From an uncultured Clostridia bacterium (lineage in GTDB: Bacteria > Bacillota > Clostridia > UBA1381), in NCBI GenBank assembly GCA_934454745.1, contig CAKSGP010000074.1, positions 1 through 7,227 of the forward strand: 7,227 bases of DNA, written 5' to 3'. The notes beneath the pieces were generated by a model, which saw only the letters and a program-made list of their open reading frames with translations, was not told the origin of the DNA and made no database searches. Below, piece by piece: positions 1 to 6,227 of the stretch. Made by a program: the position numbers and the translations under genes. The stretch's first letter is position 1; each line of letters starts with the position of its first letter.

Positions 1-134
1 GTGCGGAGGTTGTCAATAACCGTACACTTGTTCCATTAAGATTCGTTGCCGAGGCACTTGATGTTGATGTAACATGGCATGGTGAAAACCGTATGGTAGA
101 ATTGATGGATAAGGGTAGCATACTTGCCGAATAA
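1..134 (+). CDS. C-terminal end of a protein with a copper amine oxidase N-terminal-like domain (partial)
   Basis: Reading from base 3, 43 codons stay open and end at TAA (132-134); the gene begins outside the window. The peptide contains NNRTLVPLRFVAEAL followed by VDVTWHGENRMVEL. This is the signature of the copper amine oxidase N-terminal-like repeat (Cu_amine_oxidN1, a small beta/alpha stalk module). The family is common at the ends of secreted and cell-wall proteins of Clostridia and does not itself imply amine oxidase activity. The conserved VPLRFVAEALG pattern and the closing beta strand (VTW...VEL) are both visible. Seven residues follow the repeat, so it forms the extreme C-terminus. 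The rest of the protein, and hence its function, cannot be seen. No terminator with a clean T-tract follows, although the palindrome at 179-222 could serve as one. Confidence 0.8.
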   Translation, partial: AEVVNNRTLVPLRFVAEALDVDVTWHGENRMVELMDKGSILAE

Positions 135-178
135 AAATGGGTGTATAAAAAAACAGCACACGTAAAGTCAAAATGATG

Positions 179-222
179 TGACCCCCAATCGTTAGATTTT
201 TTGGTCTAACTTTTGGGGGTCA
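179..222. repeat. 44-bp palindrome resembling abutted IS3-family terminal repeats
   Basis: TGACCCCCAA (179-188) pairs perfectly with TTGGGGGTCA (213-222). After a 2-nt mismatch, GTTAGA (191-196) pairs with TCTAAC (205-210) around an 8-nt loop that includes a T6 run. The right arm read on the minus strand is TGACCCCCAAAAGTTAGACC. From memory this matches the terminal inverted repeats of IS3-family elements common in Firmicutes, which begin TGA and end TCA. No transposase lies between the arms and I see no target duplication. It could be an IS deletion relic, a minimal non-autonomous element, or simply a transcription terminator for the upstream gene. The T-tract after it is poor (GTTTAATT). 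Confidence 0.6.
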
Positions 223-300
223 GTTTAATTCAAGTTGTTTTACGTCCTCTTTTTGTACAAATAATATAAAAAAGTTTGAAAAATTTGTCTATGATTATTA

Positions 301-330
301 TTGTAAAATGAGTACTCAAAATGATATAAT
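301..330 (+). promoter_or_regulatory. Probable sigma-A promoter of the hydCBA operon
   Basis: A perfect -10 hexamer TATAAT lies at 325-330, preceded by TG at 322-323 (extended -10, TGaTATAAT). An 18-bp spacer separates it from a -35-like TTGTAA at 301-306. Transcription would begin near 337, giving a leader of about 36 nt before the hydC start. The upstream DNA (241-300) is very AT-rich, as for an UP element. It is the only promoter-like sequence I see before the operon. Confidence 0.65.
309..318. promoter_or_regulatory. Palindrome TGAGTACTCA in the promoter spacer, possible operator
   Basis: A perfect 10-bp palindrome sits exactly between the -35-like and -10 hexamers, where a bound protein would block RNA polymerase. 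It does not match the Rex consensus (TTGTTAA-n4-TTAACAA), the redox regulator I would expect for a NADH-linked hydrogenase. The symmetry does not extend past 10 bp, so a chance palindrome remains possible. Confidence 0.3.
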
Positions 331-360
331 TAAATATATGATTTTATGAATAAGCCTAAT

Positions 361-366
361 GGAGGT
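361..366 (+). promoter_or_regulatory. Ribosome binding site fixing the hydC start
   Basis: GGAGGT is placed 6 nt before the ATG at 373. The alternative in-frame ATG at 346 would have this site inside its coding region and has no Shine-Dalgarno sequence of its own. The 373 start is therefore preferred, which removes nine residues from the longest open frame. Confidence 0.85.
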
Positions 367-372
367 AAGGAA

Positions 373-876
373 ATGGACAAAAAAACAGTACCTCACTTTA
401 AAGGAACAAAAGAACAGGAGCAAGAGCTTCGAGAGTTCATAATGAGTGAGAAAGAAGAACCGGGTGCATTGATGCCCGTGTTGCAGAAGGCCCAGGAAAT
501 TTATGGATATTTGCCTATTGAAGTTCAGACTATAATAGCAGATATGCTGGGAGTTTCACTAAGCGAAGTTTACGGCGTTGCAACATTTTATGCACAGTTT
601 TCCCTTAACCCTAAGGGAGAGCATAGAATCAGCGTCTGTCTTGGAACAGCGTGCTATGTAAAGGGCGCTGATAAGATATTAGAGGCACTGGAAAAACGTC
701 TTAACATCAAGGTTGGCGAGTGTACAGCTGACGGACTGTTTTCGCTTGATGCTTGCCGTTGCGTAGGCGCTTGCGGTCTTGCACCCGTTATGATGGTTGA
801 TGATGACGTATATGGCAGAATTAAACCCGAGGACGTTGACGGTATTCTGCAGAAATACGAAAATGAGAAAGTGTGA
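373..876 (+). CDS. hydC: NuoE-like [2Fe-2S] subunit of trimeric [FeFe]-hydrogenase (HydC/HndA)
   Basis: This 167-residue protein is the small electron-transfer subunit of an NAD-linked, probably electron-bifurcating, cytoplasmic hydrogenase. An N-terminal helical part (about 12-75, including PVLQKAQEIYGYLP and SEVYGVATFYAQF, both typical of NuoE/24-kDa subunits) leads into a thioredoxin-like fold. That fold carries one [2Fe-2S] cluster. The ligands fit the family pattern C-x4-C-x35-C-x3-C: Cys89, Cys94, Cys130 and Cys134. Length is normal for the family. The cluster is expected to exchange electrons with the FMN region of HydB. It is the first gene of a three-gene operon, with a promoter about 36 nt upstream and hydB starting 11 nt after its stop. 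The symbol follows the Thermotoga maritima HydABC nomenclature; Desulfovibrio calls it HndA. Confidence 0.95.
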   Translation: MDKKTVPHFKGTKEQEQELREFIMSEKEEPGALMPVLQKAQEIYGYLPIEVQTIIADMLGVSLSEVYGVATFYAQFSLNPKGEHRISVCLGTACYVKGADKILEALEKRLNIKVGECTADGLFSLDACRCVGACGLAPVMMVDDDVYGRIKPEDVDGILQKYENEKV

Positions 877-887
877 GGTGATGGGTA

Positions 888-2771
888 ATGCTAACAATAG
901 ATGAGCTTAATAAAATTTATAACAGCAAAAAGGATCTTATAGCGATGCGTCACCATAGCAGTGAAATTCCGAAAAACTGCGAGTATAAGCGTCAGGTGCT
1001 TATATGCGGAGGAACAGGCTGTAATTCCTCAGGCAGTAAGAAGGTTATGGAAACGCTTTATGAAGAGGTTGAGAAAAACGGACTAAGTAACGAGGTTAAG
1101 ATAGTAAGAACAGGCTGTTTTGGTCTTTGCTCGCTTGGTCCCATTATGATTGTATATCCTGAAGGTTCGTTCTATGCACGTGTTACATCTGATGAAATTC
1201 CCCGTATAGTTAAAGAGCACTTAAAAGAGGGTAACGTTGTAAAGGAAATGCTTTATGAGGATACCGTTAAAGAGGATGGCACAGTTATTTCTCTTGATGA
1301 AACAAATTTCTATAAAAAACAGCTGAGAATAGCTTTAAGAAACTGCGGTGTTATTGACCCTGAAGATATAGATGAATACATAGGTACAGGCGGATATCAG
1401 GCACTTGCAAAGGTATTGACGTCAATGTCACAGCAGGATGTTATAGACGAGCTTTTAAAATCAGGATTACGCGGCAGAGGCGGCGGCGGATTCCCCACAG
1501 GCAGAAAATGGTCCTTTGCAATGGCACAGAAAAATGACCAGAAATATGTGTGCTGTAACGCAGACGAGGGCGACCCGGGTGCATTTATGGACCGTTCCAT
1601 ACTTGAGGGTGATCCACACGCAGTTTTGGAGGCTATGGCAATTGCAGGATATACAATCGGTGCAAATCAGGGATATATCTATGTAAGAGCTGAATATCCT
1701 GTTGCCGTAGGCAGACTTAAAATAGCAATTGAGCAGGCAAAGGAAAAGGGCTTGCTTGGCGATAATATTCTTGGTACAGGATTTAAGTTCAATATAGATT
1801 TAAGACTTGGTGCAGGTGCGTTTGTTTGCGGTGAGGAAACAGCACTTATGACTTCTATTGAGGGACACAGAGGAGAGCCTCGTCCACGTCCACCGTTCCC
1901 GGCAGTAAGAGGACTTTTTGGCAAGCCTACAATCCTTAATAACGTTGAAACCTATGCAAATATTTGCCAGATTATACTAAACGGCGCTGATTGGTTTGCA
2001 AATATGGGTACTGAAACATCAAAGGGCACAAAGGTATTTGCTCTTGGCGGTAAGATTACAAATGTAGGTCTTGTTGAGGTGCCTATGGGTACAACATTGC
2101 GTGAAATAGTAGAGGAAATCGGTGGCGGTGTACCTAACGGAAAGAAATTCAAGGCGGCACAGACAGGCGGTCCCTCAGGCGGCTGTATCCCTGCTTCCCA
2201 TATTGATGTTCCTATTGATTATGAGCATCTTTCAGCTCTCGGTTCAATGATGGGTTCAGGCGGACTTATTGTAATGGATGAGGATACGTGTATGGTTGAT
2301 ATTGCCAAGTTCTTCCTTGACTTTACAGTTGATGAGTCCTGCGGAAAATGTACTCCTTGTCGAATTGGAACAAAGCGTCTTTATGAGCTTATAGATAAGA
2401 TTACAAAGGGCGAAGCAACAGAGGACGATATTCAGGCTATAAAGGATCTTTGCGAGCATATGAAGTCTGCATCACTTTGTGCATTGGGACAGACAGCTCC
2501 AAACCCTGTTGTATCTACAATGCGTTATTTTGAAGATGAATATGTTGCACACGTTAAGGATAAAACCTGTCCGGCAGGCGTATGTAAAGGACTATTAACA
2601 TATAGTATTTCAGCTGATAAATGTAGGGGATGTACATTGTGTAAGCGTAACTGTCCTGTTGATGCTATTTCAGGCGAGGTTAAGAAACCCCACGTTATTG
2701 ATACTAAAAAGTGTATTAAGTGCGGACAATGTATGGCTAACTGTAAATTCGGTGCAATAGAGATTAAGTAA
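888..2771 (+). CDS. hydB: NuoF-like NADH/FMN subunit of bifurcating [FeFe]-hydrogenase (HydB/HndC)
   Basis: This 627-residue flavin subunit is where NADH is oxidised or NAD+ reduced. Domains in order: an N-terminal thioredoxin-like [2Fe-2S] domain (Cys40, Cys45, Cys77, Cys81), then the NuoF core. The core has the FMN/NADH glycine loop GLRGRGGGGFPTGRKW (193-208), CNADEGDPGAFMDR (223-236) and GAFVCGEETALM (310-321). Next are an SLBB-like section and a [4Fe-4S] site (ESCGKCTPCR: Cys485, Cys488, Cys491, plus Cys531). CPAGVC (561-566) is a further cysteine pair, possibly metal-binding. Last comes a C-terminal 2x[4Fe-4S] ferredoxin domain (Cys579/582/585/589 and Cys609/612/615/619). The extra N- and C-terminal Fe-S domains separate it from plain complex I NuoF and fit bifurcating HydB. 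The start is set by GAGGTG at 875-880, seven nt before ATG; the site overlaps the hydC stop, suggesting translational coupling. Confidence 0.96.
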   Translation: MLTIDELNKIYNSKKDLIAMRHHSSEIPKNCEYKRQVLICGGTGCNSSGSKKVMETLYEEVEKNGLSNEVKIVRTGCFGLCSLGPIMIVYPEGSFYARVTSDEIPRIVKEHLKEGNVVKEMLYEDTVKEDGTVISLDETNFYKKQLRIALRNCGVIDPEDIDEYIGTGGYQALAKVLTSMSQQDVIDELLKSGLRGRGGGGFPTGRKWSFAMAQKNDQKYVCCNADEGDPGAFMDRSILEGDPHAVLEAMAIAGYTIGANQGYIYVRAEYPVAVGRLKIAIEQAKEKGLLGDNILGTGFKFNIDLRLGAGAFVCGEETALMTSIEGHRGEPRPRPPFPAVRGLFGKPTILNNVETYANICQIILNGADWFANMGTETSKGTKVFALGGKITNVGLVEVPMGTTLREIVEEIGGGVPNGKKFKAAQTGGPSGGCIPASHIDVPIDYEHLSALGSMMGSGGLIVMDEDTCMVDIAKFFLDFTVDESCGKCTPCRIGTKRLYELIDKITKGEATEDDIQAIKDLCEHMKSASLCALGQTAPNPVVSTMRYFEDEYVAHVKDKTCPAGVCKGLLTYSISADKCRGCTLCKRNCPVDAISGEVKKPHVIDTKKCIKCGQCMANCKFGAIEIK

Positions 2772-2785
2772 GGAGGCGGAGATAA

Positions 2786-4516
2786 ATGGTAAATTTAAAA
2801 ATTAACGGTATGGATGTAAGTGTGCCGGAGGGATATACCATTCTCCGTGCGGCAAAGGAATTAAACATTGAAATTCCTACACTTTGCTATCTTAAAGCTG
2901 TAAACTGTATCGGCTCTTGCCGTGTTTGTGTAGTTGAGGTTAAGGGTAGACCGGGACTTGTGGCATCTTGCGCATATCCTGTTGAGGAGGGTATGGAGGT
3001 ATTTACAAATACCGAAAGAGTCCTAAAATCAAGAAAAACCACCCTTGAACTGATTTTGTCAACACATAACAAGAAGTGTCTTTCATGCGAACGCAGTAAC
3101 AACTGCGAGCTTCAAAGACTTGCTTATGAATACGGCGTTGATGAGGACAGATTTGGAAAAAATGAAGTTAGATACGAGGTGGACTCATCATCGCCATATA
3201 TTGTTCGTGACAATAATAAGTGTATTATGTGTCGCCGTTGTACAGCAGCCTGCAAGAACGTGCAGAATATAAGTGCAATCGGAGAGATAGGCAGAGGCTA
3301 TGACGTTCATATCGGTTGTGCCTTTGAAAGAGATATTGCTGATGCACCCTGTGTCGGATGCGGTCAGTGTATAGTAGCTTGTCCTGTGGGTGCACTGTCA
3401 GAAAAAAGCAATGTTAATGAGGTTTGGGACGCTATTAACAATCCTGATAAGAAGGTTCTTGTTTTCACAGCTCCCTCAATTCGTGCAGCATTAGGCGAGA
3501 GCTTTGGTATGCCTATCGGCTCAAATGTTGAAGGTAAAATGGTAGCCGCAATCCGCCGTCTTGGCGTGGATTCGGTATTCAATATGGATGTTACTGCTGA
3601 TCTAACTATTATGGAGGAGGCAACAGAGCTTTTGGAGCGTATAAAGAATAATGGTACTATGCCAATGTTTACAAGCTGTTGCCCCGGTTGGGTGAAGTAT
3701 GCAGAGCATTATTATCCTGAATTCCTTCCAAACCTTTCAACCTGTAAATCACCTCAGCAAATGTTTGGTGCAGTGCTAAAATCATACTATGCAGAAAAGA
3801 TGGGTATAGATCCGAAGGATTTGTTTGTAGTAAGTGTTATCCCTTGTACGGCGAAAAAATTTGAGTGTACAAGACAGGAACAGAGATCGCTTGAAATTGA
3901 TGATGTTGATGTATCTCTTACAACACGTGAGCTTGCTAAGATGATTAAGACATCAGGCATACATTTTACAGAGCTTAGTGATGAGCAGTTTGATAATCCC
4001 TTTGAAACTGCTTCAGGTGCCGGTTTAATATTTGGTGTAACAGGTGGTGTTATGGAGGCGGCATTAAGAACGGCGGCTGATGTTCTTGATGGTAAGAACG
4101 AAAAGATTGAGTTTAACGAGGTCAGAGGAACTGCCGGTATTAAGGAAGCTACATATACACTTGGCGGAAAAGAGCTCAGAGTTGCAATCGTATCGGGACT
4201 TGGTAATGCAAGGAAGCTGCTTGACGGTATTAAATCAGGTAAAAGACATTATGACTTTGTTGAGGTTATGACCTGCCCGGGCGGATGTATTAACGGCGGC
4301 GGTCAGCCGATCCAGAGCGATAGTGTACTAAACTATGCAGACTTAAAGGGACTTCGTGCAAAAGCGCTTTATGATGCAGATGCGTCAATGGAGCTTAGAA
4401 AATCCCACGAGAGCCCTGTTATGAAAATGCTATATGATGAGTATTTTGAAGCACCGGGAAAGCATCGTGCACACGAGCTTTTGCATACATCATATGTAAA
4501 GCGAGATAAATTCTAA
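2786..4516 (+). CDS. hydA: [FeFe]-hydrogenase catalytic subunit (HydA/HndD, CpI-like domain layout)
   Basis: This 576-residue cytoplasmic enzyme reduces protons to H2 or oxidises H2 at the H-cluster. Domains: N-terminal [2Fe-2S] (Cys34, Cys45, Cys48, Cys62); His-Cys3 [4Fe-4S] (His94, Cys98, Cys101, Cys107); two [4Fe-4S] clusters (Cys146/149/152/156 and Cys189/192/195/199); then the H-domain. L1 is TSCCPGW (296-302), with proton-relay Cys298 and ligand Cys299. L2 is IPCTAKKFE (352-360, ligand Cys354). L3 is MTCPGGCINGG (495-505, ligands Cys497 and Cys501). The proton path Glu278, Glu281, Arg285, Ser318 is intact. L2 normally begins MPC, so Ile352 is unusual. The length matches Clostridium CpI; the extra C-terminal [2Fe-2S] domain of Thermotoga HydA is absent. 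AGGAGG (2771-2776) overlaps the hydB stop. The maturases HydE, HydF and HydG are not in the window. Confidence 0.97.
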   Translation: MVNLKINGMDVSVPEGYTILRAAKELNIEIPTLCYLKAVNCIGSCRVCVVEVKGRPGLVASCAYPVEEGMEVFTNTERVLKSRKTTLELILSTHNKKCLSCERSNNCELQRLAYEYGVDEDRFGKNEVRYEVDSSSPYIVRDNNKCIMCRRCTAACKNVQNISAIGEIGRGYDVHIGCAFERDIADAPCVGCGQCIVACPVGALSEKSNVNEVWDAINNPDKKVLVFTAPSIRAALGESFGMPIGSNVEGKMVAAIRRLGVDSVFNMDVTADLTIMEEATELLERIKNNGTMPMFTSCCPGWVKYAEHYYPEFLPNLSTCKSPQQMFGAVLKSYYAEKMGIDPKDLFVVSVIPCTAKKFECTRQEQRSLEIDDVDVSLTTRELAKMIKTSGIHFTELSDEQFDNPFETASGAGLIFGVTGGVMEAALRTAADVLDGKNEKIEFNEVRGTAGIKEATYTLGGKELRVAIVSGLGNARKLLDGIKSGKRHYDFVEVMTCPGGCINGGGQPIQSDSVLNYADLKGLRAKALYDADASMELRKSHESPVMKMLYDEYFEAPGKHRAHELLHTSYVKRDKF

Positions 4517-4539
4517 AAATAGAGTATAACGAACAAAAC

Positions 4540-4578
4540 CGCCTGTGGCATACAACACGTATAGCTACAGGCGATTTT
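4540..4578 (+). terminator. Rho-independent terminator of the hydCBA operon
   Basis: CGCCTGT (4540-4546) pairs with ACAGGCG (4567-4573). The stem extends three more pairs inward (one of them G-U), giving about 10 bp around a 14-nt loop, followed by ATTTTCATTTATTT. It lies 24 nt after the hydA stop. An A-rich stretch on its left side could let it also act weakly on the minus strand. Confidence 0.85.
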
Positions 4579-4632
4579 CATTTATTTAACTTATTGAATT
4601 GCTCCTTTTCTCATCTAACTCCCTAAAGCCAC

Positions 4633-4657
4633 AAAAAAACACGACTTCGTCAGTGTT
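4633..4657 (-). terminator. Minus-strand terminator of the 5864-4736 gene pair
   Basis: Read on the minus strand, AACAC (4657-4653), a bulged T, then GAC-GAA-GTC and GTGTT form an 8-bp stem with a 3-nt loop. It is followed by a T7 run (4639-4633, partly shared with the stem). The polarity fits the minus-strand genes that end at 4736, and it faces the hydrogenase terminator. Confidence 0.7.
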
Positions 4658-4665
4658 TATTTGGA

Positions 4666-4694
4666 AAAGGCGAACAATTTATATATCCGCCTTT
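4666..4694 (-). terminator. Upstream hairpin of a tandem minus-strand terminator pair
   Basis: AAAGGCG (4666-4672) and CGCCTTT (4688-4694) form a perfect 7-bp stem with a 15-nt loop. It starts 41 nt beyond the stop at 4736 and lies directly before the stronger hairpin at 4633-4657. On the minus strand only TTT-TCC follows, so alone it would terminate weakly. Confidence 0.45.
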
Positions 4695-4735
4695 AGTACA
4701 TATTCAAGTTTTTGTAAGCTACAGACTGTGTTATA

Positions 4736-5231
4736 TCAAATATCAATATGCAGATAATATAAAGTCATTGACTGAATATCAAAGTAATATACATTATATG
4801 TACAATATACCTCTTTTAAACCTGTATCTCCCCCGTGTATTTCTACATTTTCAATGTAATAATAATCACCATAATCAATACAACTTTTATCAAGGTCATA
4901 TTCAGGATAGAAATCCGCACTGTCTGCCCGACCTTCAAAATCATCAAAAAAAGCTTGCTATGTATTCTGTAGCATTTTTTGTTACAGGCATAAAATCCTT
5001 GTGATTTTCAAGCTTTTCTCTCAGTTCTTTTGTATCCTCGTATTTATATATTCTACACTCAACTGAATCACGGCCGGGGTAAGTATGATAAGATTTTTTG
5101 TCAATCAGCCCGGGTAAATACACTTCATTGTTGACTTCATACAAGAATTTTGCACAAGCTTCAAATGCAAGTAATATCAACAAAGCATGTCCCGTAACAA
5201 CTCCCAAAAATAACCATAATTGTTTACTCAT
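4736..5231 (-). pseudogene. Membrane-anchored protein of unknown function, frameshifted (immunity-like by position)
   Basis: I do not recognise the family. ATG at 5231 has a good site (GAGGTG, 5242-5237) overlapping the previous gene's stop. The first frame gives 95 residues. A hydrophobic segment at about 5-27 (LWLFLGVVTGHALLILLAF) looks like one membrane anchor, followed by a hydrophilic part. The frame closes just after a T7 run (4952-4946), but the next frame continues at once with DDFEGRADSADFYPEYDL, later DYGDYYYIENVEI, to a TGA at 4736. Removing one T yields 164 residues, acidic and tyrosine-rich at the C-terminus. The extra base may be a real mutation, a slippage site or a sequencing error. 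It begins 4 nt after the broken upstream gene, and together they resemble a secreted effector followed by a membrane immunity protein. That role is inference only. Confidence 0.7.
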
Positions 5232-5235
5232 ACTA

Positions 5236-5864
5236 TCACCTCGTTGTATAAAAGTCTATTTTTATCCAATATGGTTTGATTATACCATACTTAGATAAAA
5301 TTTTTGCCACATCATTTGCAGTCATTCCCAATGCTTTTGTTGCGGATATATTTTCCCAACTATTCTTATCAAGTAACATTAACTTCGTGAAGTCATACTT
5401 TTCTGTTAAGTTAGCATGTATAATCCATTTCCCATCATCACGTTTATAGCCTTCCACCTCTATATCTGCACTATGAAGGCCAAAATACAGATCATTTTCT
5501 TCAGGTGTGCCGGGATTAAAGTCAACAGTGAACTTTGTATCAATAGTTCTTCCGTTTGACTTCCTTATAGCTTTGTCCAATTCTTCCAAATATTCATCAC
5601 TTGTATTAACCAATCAGGTAATTCTTGAGTTATTACCGCGATAAATATCCAAAGGATTTTTTCCAATAAATGTTTTAAAAGATATGCAGATGAATAGTAT
5701 CCATTTTTGTTTAATATATGTTCAGCTCCCAATTCCCAGAACTTCCTGGCAGCAGAAATACCATTAGATTTAATATCATCTATCCAGGATTCACCCCAAT
5801 ATGCTACATCATCTGATTTTCAATCTATTATACCACCATTATCCCAAAAAGAAAGGAACAAATT
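5236..5864 (-). pseudogene. Degraded gene of unknown function (effector-like by position)
   Basis: One protein can be rebuilt across two frames: from 5864, NLFLSFWDNGGIID, TGA (5822-5820), KSDDVAYWGESWIDDIKSNG, then KFWELGAEHILNKNGYYSSA. A one-base loss in the A6 run (5662-5657) follows. The next frame reads NPLDIYRGNNSRIT, TGA (5616-5614), then VNTSDEYLEELDKAIRKSNG and on to DFYTTR at the true stop. The first TGA probably replaced TGG (D-W-K). The rebuilt product is about 209 residues, helical first and probably beta-rich later (WIIHANLTEKYDF), with no catalytic motif I can name. The TTG that would open the last 125 residues directly follows the nonsense codon and has no convincing ribosome site, so it is unlikely to be a real start. 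A possible N-terminus extends to an ATG at 5915, across one more in-frame TAA (5867-5865). Homologues or function cannot be assigned by eye. Confidence 0.65.
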
Positions 5865-5952
5865 TTATAAAAAGAGCGGACACATTATTTTTGTTGTTAT
5901 TTCCTCACAATTCATACAAACTTTTATTTTTAACATTTAAAGTATAATAAAT

Positions 5953-5989
5953 AAAATGACAAGTCTCTAAAAGAAACTTGTCATTTTTT
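5953..5989. terminator. Bidirectional terminator hairpin
   Basis: AAAATGACAAGT (5953-5964) pairs perfectly with ACTTGTCATTTT (5976-5987), a 12-bp stem with an 11-nt loop. A T6 run (5984-5989) follows on the plus strand, and T-rich TTTTATTTATTAT on the minus strand. On the minus strand it separates the metallo-beta-lactamase gene from the decayed pair at 5864-4736. No confident plus-strand gene ends here. Confidence 0.75.
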
Positions 5990-6018
5990 GTGAAAGAAGC
6001 TATATTTTGATAGAATTT

Positions 6019-6055
6019 CATTGAGGGGATGCAATTTGCATTAAGGGGGGTGCAA
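6019..6055. repeat. Imperfect direct repeat CATTrAGGGG(n)GCAA, two copies
   Basis: Copy one, CATTGAGGGGATGCAA, is at 6019-6034. Copy two, CATTAAGGGGGGTGCAA, is at 6039-6055. The first copy also overlaps a 13-nt inverted repeat, ATGCAA-T-TTGCAT (6029-6041). No role is evident; a binding site or the scar of a small duplication are both possible. Confidence 0.45.
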
Positions 6056-6169
6056 AAAAGAAGGCTTTCCATCTTCTTGGCATATACGGCATTAGAGCCT
6101 GTCTCTGAAATCGATGAAATTATTGAAAATAATGAAAATCATCTATTTTCAAAAATTTTATACGACTAA
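6029..6169 (+). CDS. Possible small ORF or C-terminal gene remnant, 46 codons
   Basis: The frame from ATG 6029 to TAA 6167-6169 encodes MQFALRGVQK and later LEPVSEIDEIIENNENHLF, ending in YD. The last 25 residues have the composition of a genuine acidic, helical protein tail. An in-frame TAG at 6011 limits it upstream. GAGGGG directly abuts the ATG with no spacing, so translation initiation would be poor. It may be the 3' end of a gene truncated by the rearrangements seen nearby, or chance. I do not recognise it. Confidence 0.2.
   Translation: MQFALRGVQKRRLSIFLAYTALEPVSEIDEIIENNENHLFSKILYD
6054..6078 (-). terminator. Weak candidate terminator downstream of the hydrolase gene
   Basis: On the minus strand AAGAAG (6078-6073), a bulged AT, and GG pair with CC and CTTCTT (ending at 6058), with a T-rich stretch 6059-6054 after and within the stem. 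It lies about 150 nt beyond the stop at 6228. The stem is AT-rich and bulged, so the stronger hairpin at 5953-5989 may be the real terminator. Confidence 0.3.
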
Positions 6170-6227
6170 ATTTGCGTATATTTCAGATTTATGAGATTTT
6201 CGACTGCACTTATCTTAACATTTCCAC

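Larger units (their letters stand above)
5990..6227. other. Gap between the hydrolase gene and the degraded pair
   Basis: No confident gene lies in these 238 bases. They hold an imperfect direct repeat (6019-6055), a possible minus-strand hairpin (6054-6078), and a small plus-strand frame (6029-6169) that may be the remnant of a protein C-terminus. The part from about 6110 to 6230 is very AT-rich, and I see no promoter there I would defend. Confidence 0.5.

Noticed and set aside
301..330. Rex binding site in the hyd promoter
   Set aside because: TTGTAA lacks the mirrored TTAACAA half at the right distance; the symmetry centre is a different palindrome.
346..372. Upstream ATG at 346 as the hydC start
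   Set aside because: It has no Shine-Dalgarno site, and GGAGGT is ideally placed for the ATG at 373.
4944..5231. A complete 95-residue membrane protein
   Set aside because: Protein-like sequence continues directly in the next frame for 69 residues to 4736, so the 95-residue end is a frameshift product.
5236..5613. A free-standing 125-residue gene starting at TTG 5613
   Set aside because: The preceding codon is the nonsense TGA, coding sequence clearly continues upstream, and no convincing ribosome site precedes the TTG.
5614..5822. TGA recoded as Trp or selenocysteine
   Set aside because: Trp in the hydrogenase genes is always TGG, with no internal TGA across three long genes, and the same pseudogene also carries a frameshift. 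No selenocysteine-type hairpin was evident.
6091..6110. IS end near AGAGCCTGTCTCTGAAAT
   Set aside because: It vaguely resembles ends of some IS5-like elements, but no matching inverted partner or transposase was found in the window.
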